The notes below the pieces were generated by a model. That model was given only the letters and a program-made list of their open reading frames with translations, was not told the origin of the DNA and made no database searches. This document shows, one piece after another, positions 1-12,284 of a stretch of DNA of 64,000 bases. Source of the stretch: Rhipicephalus microplus. Lineage: Eukaryota > Arthropoda > Arachnida > Ixodida > Ixodidae. The stretch's first letter is position 1; every line of letters starts with the position of its first letter. Location: positions 1,054,001-1,118,000 of the forward strand of contig NW_027464603.1 in the NCBI RefSeq assembly GCF_043290135.1. Reading direction: 5' to 3'. A program made the position numbers and the translations under genes.

Positions 1-1692
1 AGGAACTCCACAACTAGAAACTCCACAACTACAAACTTCACAACTAGAAACTCCACAACCAGAAACTCCGCAACTAAAAACTCCACAACTAGACATTCCA
101 CAACCAGAGACTCAACAACTAGAGACTCAACAACTACAAACTCCACAACAGGAAACTCCACAACTAGAAACTCCACAACTAGAAACTCCAAAACTAGAAT
201 CTCAACAACTAGAAACTATGCAACTAGAAACTCCACAACTAGAAACTCCACAGCTAGAACGTCCGCAACTAGAAACTCTGCAACCAAAAGCTGCACAACT
301 AGAAACTCCACAGCTAGAAACTCCAAAACTAGAAACTCCACAACTAGAAACTCCACAACTAGAAACTCCACAACTAGAGACTCCGCAACTATAAGCTCCA
401 CAACTTGAAACTCTGCAACTCGAAACTCTGCAACTAGAAAATTCCCAACTAGAAACTACACAACTACAATCTCCGCAACTACAAAATCCGCAACTACAAA
501 ATCCACAACTAGAAACTCCACAACTAGAAACTCCACAACTAGACACTCCGCAACTAGTAACTCCACAACTAGAGACTCCACAACTAGAAACTCTTGAACT
601 AGAGACTCCACAACTAGAAAACTCTGCAACTAGAAACTCCACGACTAGACACTACACAACTTGAGACTCTGCAACTAGAAGCTCCACAACTTGAAACTCT
701 GCAACTCGAAACTCTGCAACTAGAAAATCCACAACTATAAACTTAAGTAGAAAATCCGCAACTAGAAACAACACATTTAGAAACTCCGCAACTAGAAACT
801 CCGCAAATAGAAACTCCACAACTAGACACTTCGCAACTAGAAACTCCACAACTTGAGACTTCACAACTAGAAAACTCCGCAACTAGACACTCCCCAACTG
901 GACACTCCCCAACTTGAGACTCCGCAACGACAGACTCCGCAACTAGAAACTCTGCAACTAGAAACTCCGAAACTAGAAACTCCACAACTACGAACCTCAC
1001 AACTAGAAACTCGACAACTAGAAACTCCACAACTTGGGACTTCGCAACTAGAAACTCCACAACTAGAAACTCCACATCTAGAGACTCCACAACTAGAAAC
1101 TCCACAACTAGAAACTCCACAAATACGAACCTCACAACTAGAAACTCCCCAACTAGAAACTCCGCAACTAGAAACTCCACAGCTAGAAACTCCACAACTT
1201 GAGTTTTCGCGACTTGAAACTCGGTAACTAGAAACTCCACAACTAGATACTCCACAAATTGAAACACCACAACTAGATACTCCACAACTAGAGACTGCAC
1301 AACTAGAGACTCCGCAACTAGAAACTCCACAGCTAGAAACTCCGCAACTAGAAATTCCACAACTAGAGACTCCGCAACTCTAAACTCCACAACTTGAAAC
1401 TCTGCAACTAGAAAATCCCCAACTAGAAACTACACAACTAGAATCTCCGCAACTCGAAACTCCGCAACTACAAAATCCACAACTGGGAACTCCGCAACTA
1501 GAAAATCTACAACTAGAAACTTGAAAACTAAAAACTCCAAATAGAAACTCCACAACTAGAAACTCCAAAACTTTAAACACCACAACTAGATACACCACAA
1601 CTAAAAATTCTACAACTAGAAACTCCAAATTTAGAAACTCCGCAACTAGAAACTCCACAACTTGAAACTCCACAACTAGAGACTCCATAACT
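1..1692. repeat. Array A, block A-I copy 1 (left-truncated by window)
   Basis: This block recurs at 1693-3279 with a shift of 1,587 bp over most of its length. Near the left end the shift is larger (about 1,707, then 1,602), so copy 1 and copy 2 differ by gains or losses of whole monomers. Landmarks are an AflII-type monomer (CTTAAG at 742-747) followed by AAAATCCGC and an ACACATTTAG unit, and a TTTTCGCG monomer at 1204-1211. The right part (about 1290-1692) carries GAGACTGC, ACTGGGAAC and ACTTTAAACACC units. No gene is present. Confidence 0.85.
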
Positions 1693-3279
1693 AGGAACTC
1701 CACAACTAGAAACTCCACAACTACAGACTCCACAACTACAAACTTCACAACTAGAAACTCCACAACCAGAAACTCCGCAACTAAAAACTCCACAACTAGA
1801 CATTCCACAACCAGAGACTCAACAACTAGAGACTCAACAACTACAAACTCCACAACAGGAAACTCCACAACTAGAAACTCCACAACTAGAAACTCCAAAA
1901 CTAGAAACTCAACAACTAGAAACTCTACAGCTAGAAACTCCGCAACTAGAAACTCCACAACTAGAAACTCCACAACTAGAGACTCCGCAACTATAAGCTC
2001 CACAACTTGAAACTCTGCAACTCGAAACTCTGCAACTAGAAAATTCCCAACTAGAAACTACACAACTACAATCTCCGCAACTACAAAATCCACAACTAGA
2101 AATTCCACAACTAGAAACTCCACAACTAGACACTCCGCAACTAGTAACTCCACAACTAGAGACTCCACAACTAGAAACTCTTGAACTAGAGACTCCACAA
2201 CTAGAAAACTCTGCAACTAGAAACTCCACGACTAGACACTACACAACTTGAGACTCTGCAACTAGAAGCTCCACAACTTGAAACTCTGCAACTCGAAACT
2301 CTGCAACTAGAAAATCCACAACTATAAACTTAAGTAGAAAATCCGCAACTAGAAACAACACATTTAGAAACTCCGCAACTAGAAACTCCGCAAATAGAAA
2401 CTCCACAACTAGACACTTCGCAACTAGAAACTCCACAACTTGAGACTTCACAACTAGAAAACTCCGCAACTAGACACTCCACAACTGGACACTCCCCAAC
2501 TTGAGACTCCGCAACGACAGACTCCGCAACTAGAAACTCTGCAACTAGAAACTCCGAAACTAGAAACTCCACAACTACGAACCTCACAACTAGAAACTCG
2601 ACAACTAGAAACTCCACAACTTGGGACTTCGCAACTAGAAACTCCACAACTAGAAACTCCACATCTAGAGACTCCACAACTAGAAACTCCACAACTAGAA
2701 ACTCCACAAATACGAACCTCACAACTAGAAACTCCCCAACTAGAAACTCCGCAACTAGAAACTCCACAGCTAAAAACTCCACAACTTGAGTTTTCGCGAC
2801 TTGAAACTCGGTAACTAGAAACTCCACAACTAGATACTCCACAAATTGAAACACCACAACTAGATACTCCACAACTAGAGACTGCACAACTAGAGACTCC
2901 GAAACTAGAAACTCCACAGCTAGAAACTCCGCAACTAGAAATTCCACAACTAGAGACTCCGCAACTCTAAACTCCACAACTTGAAACTCTGGAACTAGAA
3001 AATCCCCAACTAGAAACTACACAACTAGAATCTCCGCAACTCGAAACTCCGCAACTACAAAATCCACAACTGGGAACTCCGCAACTAGAAAATCTACAAC
3101 TAGAAACTCGAAAACTAAAAACTCCAAATAGAAACTCCACAACTAGAAACTCCAAAACTTTAAACACCACAACTAGATACACCACAACTAAAAATTCCAC
3201 AACTAGAAACTCCAAATTTAGAAACTCCGCAACTAGAAACTCCACAACTTGAAACTCCACAACTAGAGACTCCATAACT
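1693..3279. repeat. Array A, block A-I copy 2
   Basis: This is a tandem copy of the preceding block. It starts at an AGGAACTCC monomer that also occurs at position 1 and at 3280. Equivalent landmarks lie at +1,587: CTTAAG at 2329-2334 and TTTTCGCG at 2791-2798. Differences from copy 1 are scattered single bases plus loss of about seven monomers near 1.9 kb and of one duplicated ACTACAAAATCC monomer near 2.08 kb. Confidence 0.85.
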
Positions 3280-3602
3280 AGGAACTCCACAACTAGAAAC
3301 TCCACAACTACAGACTCCACAACTACAAACTTCACAACTAGAAACTCCACAACCAGAAACTCCGCAACTAAAAACTCCACAACTAGACATTCCACAACCA
3401 GAGACTCAACAACTAGAGACTCAACAACTACAAACTCCACAACTAGAAACTCCACAACTAGAAACTCCACAACTAGAAACTCCACAACTAGAAACTCCAA
3501 AAGTAGAAACTCAACAACTAGAAACTATGCAACTAGAAACTCCACAACTAGAAACTCCACAGCTAGAACGTCCGCAACTAGAAACTCTGCAACCAAAAGC
3601 TG
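3280..3602. repeat. Array A, head of a further A-I block joining to A-II
   Basis: The stretch begins with the AGGAACTCC unit that opens the A-I copies. It continues with the same unit order as positions 1-310, including the AACTATGCAACTAG unit at about 3523 (first copy at about 214). It then passes without loss of monomer phase into the 2,171-bp A-II duplication. No gene is present. Confidence 0.7.
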
Positions 3603-5773
3603 CACAACTAGAAACTCCACAGCTAGAAACTCCAAAACTAGAAACTCCACAACTAGAAACTCCACAACTAGAGACTCCACAACTAGAGACTCCGCAACTA
3701 GAAACTCTACAGCTAGAAACTCCGCAACTAGAAACTCCGCAACTAGAAACTCCACAACTAGAGACTCCGCAACTAGAAACTCCACAACTTGAAACTCTGC
3801 AACTCGAAACTCTGCAACTAGAAAATTCCCAACTAGAAACTACACAACTACAATCTCCGCAACTACAAAATCCACAACTAGAAACTCCACAACTAGAAAC
3901 TCCACAACTAGACACTCGGCAACTAGTAATTCCACAACTAGAGACTCCACAACTAGAAACTCTTGAACTAGAGACTCCACAACTAGAAAACTCTGCAACT
4001 AGAAACTCCACGACTAGACACTACACAACTTGAGACTCTGCAACTAGAAGCTCCACAACTTGAAACTCTGCAACTCGAAACTCTGCAACTAGAAAATCCA
4101 CAACTATAAACTTAAGTAGAAACTCCCCAAGTAGAAACAACACAACTAGAAACTCCGCAACTAGAAACTCCGCAAATAGAAACTCCACAACTAGACACTT
4201 CGCAACTAGAAACTCCACAACTCGAAACTGCACAACTAGAAACTCCATAACTAGAAACTCCGCAGCTTGAAACTCCACAACTAGAGACTCCATAACTAGG
4301 AACTCCGCAACTAGAAACTTCTCAACTACAGACTCCACAACTACAAACTTCACAACTAGAAACTCCACAACCAGAAACTCCGCAACTAGAAACTCCACAA
4401 CTAGAAGTTCAACAACCAGAGACTCAACAACCAGAGACTCCACAACTAAAAGCTCCACAACCAAAAACTCTACAACTGGGAACTCCACAACTAGAAACTC
4501 CACAACTAGAAACTTCACAGCTAGAAACTCCGCAACTTGAAACACCACAACTAGATACTCCGCAACTACAAATTCCGCAACTAGAAACTCCACAACTAGA
4601 AACTCCACAACTAGAAACTCCGCAACTAGAAACCTAGCAACTAGAAACTCCACAACTAGAAACTCCACGCCTATAAATTCCACAACTTGAAACTTCACAA
4701 CTAGAAACGCATTAACTAGAAACTCCACAACCAGAGAATTAACAACTAGAGACTCCACAACTAAAAATTCCACAACTAGAAACTCCACAACTAGAAACTC
4801 CACAACTAGAAACTCCACAACCAGAAACTCCGCAACTAGAAACTCCACAACTAGAAATTCCACAACCAGAGACTCAACAACTAGAGACTCCACAACTAAA
4901 AACTCCAGAACTAGAAACTCCACAACTAGAAACTCCACAACTAGAAACTCCGCAACTAGAAACCCAGCAACTAGAAACTCGACAACTAGAATCTCAACAC
5001 CTATTAATTCCACAACTTGAAACTCCACAACTTGAAACTCCACAACTAGAAACTCAACAACTAGAAACTCCACACCTAGAAACTCCGCAACTAGAAACTC
5101 CACAACTAGAAACTCTACAACTAGAAACTATGCAACTAGAAACTCCGCATCTAGAAACTCCGCAGCTAGATTGTCCGCAACTAGAAACTCTGCAACTAGA
5201 AACTCCGCAATTAGAAACTCCACAGCTAGAAACTCCACAACTACAAACTCCACAGCTAGAAACTCCACAACTAGAGACTCCACAACTAGAGACTGCACAA
5301 CTAGAGACTCCACAACTTGAAACTCTGCAACTAGAAAATCCCCAACTAGAAACTACACAACTAGAATCTCCGCAACTCAAAACTCCGCAACTACAAAATC
5401 CACAACTGGGAACTCCGCAACTAGAAAATCTACAAGTAGAAACTCGAAAACTAAAAACTCCAACTAGAAACTCCACAACTAGAAACTCCAAAACTTTAAA
5501 CACCACAACTAGATACTCCACAACTAAAAATTCCACAACTAGAAACTCCAAATTTAGAAACTCCGCAACTAGAAACTCCACAACTTGAAACTCCACAACT
5601 AGAGACTCCATAACTAGGAACTCCACAACTAGAAACTCCACAACTACAGACTCCACAACTACAAACTTCACAACTAGAAACTCCACAACCAGAAACTCCG
5701 CAACTAAAAACTCCACAACTAGACATTCCACAACCAGAGACTCAACAACTAGAGACTCAACAACTACAAACTC
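3603..5773. repeat. Array A, block A-II copy 1 (2,171-bp shift)
   Basis: The whole stretch recurs 2,171 bp downstream. It differs from A-I in the unit after its AflII monomer: CTTAAG at 4111-4116 is followed by TAGAAACTCCCCAAGTAG, whereas A-I has TAGAAAATCCGC. It also carries units not seen in A-I: GAAACCTAGCAAC (near 4628), CACGCCTATAAATTCC (near 4665), CGCATTAACTAG (near 4709) and AACACCTATTAATTCC (near 4998). Confidence 0.85.
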
Positions 5774-7950
5774 CACAACTAGAAACTCCACAGCTAGAAA
5801 CTCCAAAACTAGAAACTCCACAACTAGAAACTCCACAACTAGAGACTCCACAACTAGAGACTCCGCAACTAGAAACTCTACAGCTAGAAACTCCGCAACT
5901 AGAAACTCCGCAACTAGAAACTCCACAACTAGAGACTCCGCAACTATAAACTCCACAACTTGAAACTCTGCAACTCGAAACTCTGCAACTAGAAAATTCC
6001 CAACTAGAAACTACACAACTACAATCTCCGCAACTACAAAATCCACAACTAGAAACTCCACAACTAGAAACTCCACAACTAGACACTCGGCAACTAGTAA
6101 TTCCACAACTAGAGACTCCACAACTAGAAACTCTTGAACTAGAGACTCCACAACTAGAAAACTCTGCAACTAGAAACTCCACGACTAGACACTACACAAC
6201 TTGAGACTCTGCAACTAGAAGCTCCACAACTTGAAACTCTGCAACTCAAAACTCTGCAACTAGAAAATCCACAACTATAAACTTAAGTAGAAACTCCCCA
6301 AGTAGAAACAACACAACTAGAAACTCCGCAACTAGAAACTCCGCAAATAGAAACTCCACAACTAGACACTTCGCAACTAGAAACTCCACAACTCGAAACT
6401 GCACAACTAGAAACTCCATAACTAGAAACTCCGCAGCTTGAAACTCCACAACTAGAGACTCCATAACTAGGAACTCCGCAACTAGAAACTTCACAACTAC
6501 AGACTCCACAACTACAAACTTCACAACTAGAAACTCCACAACCAGAAACTCCGCAACTAGAAACTCCACAACTAGAAGTTCAACAACCAGAGACTCAACA
6601 ACTAGAGACTCCACAACTAAAAGCTCCACAACCAAAAACTCCACAACTGGGAACTCCACAACTAGAAACTCCACAACTAGAAACTTCAGAGCTAGAAACT
6701 CCGCAACTTGAAACACCACAACTAGATACTCCGCAACTACAAATTCCACAACTAGAAACTCCACAACTAGAAACTCCACAACTAGAAACTCCGCAACTAG
6801 AAACCTAGCAACTAGAAACTCCACAACTAGAAACTCCACGCCTATAAATTCCACAACTTGAAACTTCACAACTAGAAACGCATTAACTAGAAACTCCACA
6901 ACCAGAGAATTAACAACTAGAGACTCCACAACTAAAAATTCCACAACTAGAAACTCCACAACTAGAAACTCCACAACTAGAAACTCCACAACCAGAAACT
7001 CCGCAACTAGAAACTCCACAACTAGAAATTCCACAACCAGACACTCAACAACTAGAGACTCCACAACTAAAAACTCCACAACTAGAAACTCCACAACTAG
7101 AAACTCCACAACTAGAAACTCCGCAACAAGAAACCCAGCAACTAGAAACTCGACAACTAGAATCTCAACACCTATTAATTCCACAACTTGAAACTCCACA
7201 ACTTGAAACTCCACAACTAGAAACTCAACAACTAGAAACTCCACACCTAGAAACTCCGCAACTAGAAACTCCACAACTAGAAACTCTACAACTAGAAACT
7301 ATGCAACTAGAAACTCCGCATCTAGAAACTCCGCAGCTAGATTGTCCGCAACTAGAAACTCTGCAACTAGAAACTCCGCAATTAGAAACTCCACAGCTAG
7401 AAACTCCACAACTACAAACTCCACAGCTAGAAACTCCACAACTAGAGACTCCACAACTAGAGACTGCACAACTAGAGACTCCACATCTTGAAACTCTGCA
7501 ACTAGAAAATCCCCAACTAGAAACTACACAACTAGAATCTCCGCAACTCAAAACTCCGCAACTACAAAATCCACAACTGGGAACTCCGCAACTAGAAAAT
7601 CTACAAGTAGAAACTCGAAAACTAAAAACTCCAACTAGAAACTCCTCAACTAGAAACTCCAAAACTTTAAACACCACAACTAGATACTCCACAACTAAAA
7701 ATTCCACAACTAGAAACTCCAAATTTAGAAACTCCGCAACTAGAAACTCCACAACTTGAAACTCCACAACTAGAGACTCCATAACTAGGAACTCCACAAC
7801 TAGAAACTCCACAACTACAGACTCCACAACTACAAACTTCACAACTAGAAACTCCACAACCAGAAACTCCGCAACTAAAAACTCCACAACTAGACATTCC
7901 ACAACCAGAGACTCAACAACTAGAGACTCAACAACTACAAACTCCACAAC
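5774..7950. repeat. Array A, block A-II copy 2
   Basis: This is a tandem copy of 3603-5773 at +2,171: CTTAAG at 6282-6287 and CCTATAAATTCC near 6841. Private differences include CAACTCAAAAC for CAACTCGAAAC (near 6243), CACATCTTG for CACAACTTG (near 7482) and CTCCTCAAC near 7643. At about 7950 a CAACAGGAAACTCC unit marks the passage back to A-I type sequence. Confidence 0.85.
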
Positions 7951-9660
7951 AGGAAACTCCACAACTAGAAACTCCAAAACTAGAACGTCCGCAACTAGAA
8001 ACTCTGCAACCAAAGGCTGCACAACTAGAAACTCCACAGCTAGAAACTCCAAAACTAGAAACTCCACAACTAGAAACTCCACAACTAGAGACTCCACAAC
8101 TAGAGACTCCGCAACTAGAAACTCTACAGCTAGAAACTCCGCAACTAGAAACTCCACAACTAGAAACTCCACAACTAGAGACTCCGCAACTATAAGCTCC
8201 ACAACTTGAAACTCTGCAACTAGAAAATTCCCAACTAGAAACTACACAACTACAATCTCCGCAACTACAAAATCCACAACTAGAAACTCCACAACTAGAA
8301 ACTCCACAACTAGACACCCCGCAACTAGTAACTCCACAACTAGAGACTCCACAACTAGAAACTCTTGAACTAGAGACTCCACAACTAGAAAACTCTGCAA
8401 CTAGAAACTTCACGACTAGACACTACACAACTTGAGACTCTGCAACTAGAAGCTCCACAACTTGAAACTCTGCAACTCGAAACTCTGCAACTAGAAAATC
8501 CACAACTATAAACTTAAGTAGAAAATCCGCAACTAGAAACAACACATTTAGAAACTCCGCAACTAGAAACTCCGCAAATAGAAACTCCACAACTAGACAC
8601 TTCGCAACTAGAAACTCCACAACTTGAGACTTCACAACTAGAAAACTCCGCAACTAGACACTCCACAACTGGACACTCCCCAACTTGAGACTGCGCAACG
8701 ACAGACTCCGCAACTAGAAACTCTGCAACTAGAAACTCCGAAACTAGAAACTCCACAACTACGAACCTCACAACTAGAAACTCGACAACTAGAAACTCCA
8801 CAACTTGGGACTTCGCAACTAGAAACTCCACAACTAGAAACTCCACATCTAGAGACTCCACAACTAGAAACTCCACAACTAGAAACTCCACAAATACGAA
8901 CCTCACAACTAGAAACTCCCCAACTAGAAACTCCGCAACTAGAAACTCCACAGCTAGAAACTCCACAACTTGAGTTTTCGCGACTTGAAACTCGGTAACT
9001 AGAAACTCCACAACTAGATACTCCACAAATTGAAACACCACAACTAGATACTCCACAACTAGAAATTCCACAACTAGAAATTCCACAACTAAAAACTCCG
9101 CAACTAGAAACTCCACAACTAGAAACTCCACAACTAGAGACTCCATAACTTGAAACACCACAACTAGATACTCCACAGCTACAAAGTCCACGTCTGTTAA
9201 CTCCAATTTTAGAAACTCCGCAACTTGAAACTCCACAACTAGAGACTCCTTAACACGGAACTCCACAACTAGAAACTCCACAACCGGAAACTACGCAACT
9301 AGAAACTCCGCAACTAGAAACTCCACAACTTGAAATTCCACAACCAGAGACTCAACAACTTGAGACTCCACAACTAAAAACTCCACAGCTAGAAACTCCA
9401 CAACTTGAGACTTCGTAACTAGAAACTCGGCAACTAGAAACTCAACAACTAGAAACTCCACAACTAGAAACTCCACAAGTAGAAACTACACAACTTGAAA
9501 CACCACAACTAGATACTCCACAACTACAAATTCGACAACTAGAAACTCCAAATTTAGAAACTCCGCAACTAGAAACTCCGCAACTTGAAACTCTACAACT
9601 ACAAACTTCACAACTAGAAACTCCACAACCAGAAACTCCGCAACTAGAAACTCCACAACT
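7951..9660. repeat. Array A, block A-I copy 3
   Basis: From about 8075 the stretch is repeated 1,589-1,604 bp downstream; the 15-bp change in shift is one extra CAACTCGAAACTCTG-type monomer in the later copy. Landmarks are CTTAAG at 8513-8518 with the A-I follow-on units and TTTTCGCG at 8975-8982. Its right part (about 9060-9480) contains units absent from copies 1 and 2: AAAGTCCACGTCTG, CCAATTTTAGAAAC, ATAACACGGAAC-type and CAACCGGAAACTACGC monomers. These units recur in array B. Confidence 0.8.
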
Positions 9661-11235
9661 AGAAACTCCACAACTAGAGACTCCCCAACTAGAGACTCCG
9701 CAACTAGAAACTCTACAGCTAGAAACTCCGCAACTAGAAACTCCACAACTAGAAACTCCACAACTAGAGACTCCGCAACTATAAGCTCCACAACTTGAAA
9801 CTCTGCAACTCGAAACTCTGCAACTAGAAAATTCCCAACTAGAAACTACACAACTACAATCTCCGCAACTACAAAATCCACAACTAGAAACTCCACAACT
9901 AGAAACTCCACAACTAGACACTCCGCAACTAGTAACTCCACAACTAGAGACTCCACAACTAGAAACTCTTGAACTAGAGACTCCACAACTAGAAAACTCT
10001 GCAACTAGAAACTCCACGACTAGACACTACACAACTTGAGACTCTGCAACTAGAAGCTCCACAACTTGAAACTCTGCAACTCGAAACTCTGCAACTAGAA
10101 AATCCACAACTATAAACTTAAGTAGAAAATCCGCAACTAGAAACAACACATTTAGAAACTCCGCAACTAGAAACTCCGCAAATAGAAACTCCACAACTAG
10201 ACACTTCGCAACTAGAAACTCCACAACTTGAGACTTCACAACTAGAAAACTCCGCAACTAGACACTCCACAACTGGACACTCCCCAACTTGAGACTCCGC
10301 AACGACAGACTCCGCAACTAGAAACTCTGCAACTAGAAACTCCGAAACTAGAAACTCCACAACTACGAACCTCACAACTAGAAACTCGACAACTAGAAAC
10401 TCCACAACTTGGGACTTCGCAACTAGAAACTCCACAACTAGAAACTCCACATCTAGAGACTCCACAACTAGAAACTCCACAACTAGAAACTCCACAAATA
10501 CGAACCTCACAACTAGAAACTCCCCAACTAGAAACTCCGCAACTAGAAACTCCACAGCTAGAAACTCCACAACTTGAGTTTTCGCGACTTGAAACTCGGT
10601 AACTAGAAACTCCACAACTAGATACTCCACAAATTGAAACACCACAACTAGGTACTCCACAACTAGAAATTCCACAACTAGAAATTCCACAACTAAAAAC
10701 TCCGCAACTAGAAACTCCACAACTAGAAACTCCACAACTAGAGACTCCATAACTTGAAACACCACAACTAGATACTCCACAACTACAAAGTCCACGTCTG
10801 TTAACTCCAATTTTAGAAACTCCGCAACTTGAAACTCCACAACTAGAGACTCCATAACACGGAACTCCACAACTAGAAACTCCACAACCGGAAACTACGC
10901 AACTAGAAACTCCGCAACTAGAAACTCCACAACTTGAAATTCCACAACCAGAGACTCAACAACTTGAGACTCCACAACTAAAAACTCCACAGCTAGAAAC
11001 TCCACAACTTGAGACTTCGTAACTAGAAACTCGGCAACTAGAAACTCAACAACTAGAAACTCCACAACTAGAAACTCCACAAGTAGAAACTCCACAACTT
11101 GAAACACCACAACTAGATACTCCACAACTACAAATTCGACAACTAGAAACTCCAAATTTAGAAACTCCGCAACTAGAAACTCCGCAACTTGAAACTCTAC
11201 AACTACAAACTTCACAACTAGAAACTCCACAACTA
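9661..11235. repeat. Array A, block A-I copy 4
   Basis: This is a tandem copy of the preceding block at +1,604 (CTTAAG at 10117-10122, TTTTCGCG at 10579-10586). The match continues to about 11234 and then jumps back to an earlier point of the block: the CAACTAGACACTTCGC unit at 10200 reappears at 11236. Junction and monomer phase are clean. Confidence 0.8.
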
Positions 11236-12284
11236 GACACTTCGCAACTAGAAACTCCACAACTTGAGACTTCACAACTAGAAAACTCCGCAACTAGACA
11301 CTCCACAACTGGACACTCCCCAACTTGAGACTCCGCAACGACAGACTCCGCAACTAGAAACTCTGCAACTAGAAACTCCGAAACTAGAAACTCCACAACT
11401 ACGAACCTCACAACTAGAAACTCGACAACTAGAAACTCCACAACTTGGGACTTCGCAACTAGAAACTCCACAACTAGAAACTCCACATCTAGAGACTCCA
11501 CAACTAGAAACTCCACAACTAGAAACTCCACAAATACGAACCTCACAACTAGAAACTCCCCAACTAGAAACTCCGCAACTAGAAACTCCACAGCTAGAAA
11601 CTCCACAACTTGAGTTTTCGCGACTTGAAACTCGGTAACTAGAAACTCCACAACTAGATACTCCACAAATTGAAACACCACAACTAGATACTCCACAACT
11701 AGAGACTGCAAAACTAGAGACTCCGCAACTAGAAACTCCACAGCTAGAAACTCCGCAACTAGAAATTCCACAACTAGAGACTCCGCAACTCTAAACTCCA
11801 CAACTTGAAACTCTGCAACTAGAAAATCCCCAACTAGAAACTACACAACTAGAATCTCCGCAACTCGAAACTCCGCAACTACAAAATCCACAACTGGGAA
11901 CTCCGCAACTAGAAAATCTACAACTAGAAACTCGAAAACTAAAAACTCCAAATAGAAACTCCACAACTAGAAACTCCAAAACTTTAAACACCACAACTAG
12001 ATACTCCACAACTAAAAATTCCACAACTAGAAACTCCAAATTTAGAAACTCCGCAACTAGAAACTCCACAACTTGAAACTCCACAACTAGAGACTCCATA
12101 ACTAGGAACTCCACAACTAGAAACTCCACAACTACAGACTCCACAACTACAAACTTCACAACTGGAAACTCCACAACCAGAAACTCCGCAACTAAAAACT
12201 CCACAACTAGACATTCCACAACCAGAGACTCAACAACTAGAGACTCAACAACTACAAACTCCACAACTAGAAACTCCAAAACTA
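11236..12284. repeat. Array A, composite A-I block 5
   Basis: Positions 11236-11700 repeat 10200-10665 (shift 1,036; TTTTCGCG at 11615-11622). At about 11701 the unit order switches to that of copy 2 from position 2877 (GAGACTGC units, then ACTGGGAAC and ACTTTAAACACC), shift 8,824. The block is therefore a mosaic of the two A-I sub-types, consistent with crossing-over between copies. No gene is present. Confidence 0.7.

Noticed and set aside
202..642. Minus-strand SSCGV-repeat ORFs resembling cysteine-rich or keratin-associated proteins (many copies, for example 202-642, 3511-4011, 13906-14406)
   Set aside because: They are the second open phase of the same repeat. They recur wherever the same block recurs and are not separate genes. 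The simple composition mimics cysteine-rich families without any true domain.
3527..4033. Plus-strand QLETP and NSTTR ORFs (for example 3527-4033, 42165-42788) as proline/threonine-rich surface or pentapeptide-repeat proteins
   Set aside because: They are short, end at chance TATAAA or CCATAAC monomers, and change frame between QLETP and NSTTR. True pentapeptide-repeat proteins have an A(D/N)LXX core, which is absent. The silent-site bias is kept only as a finding to test.
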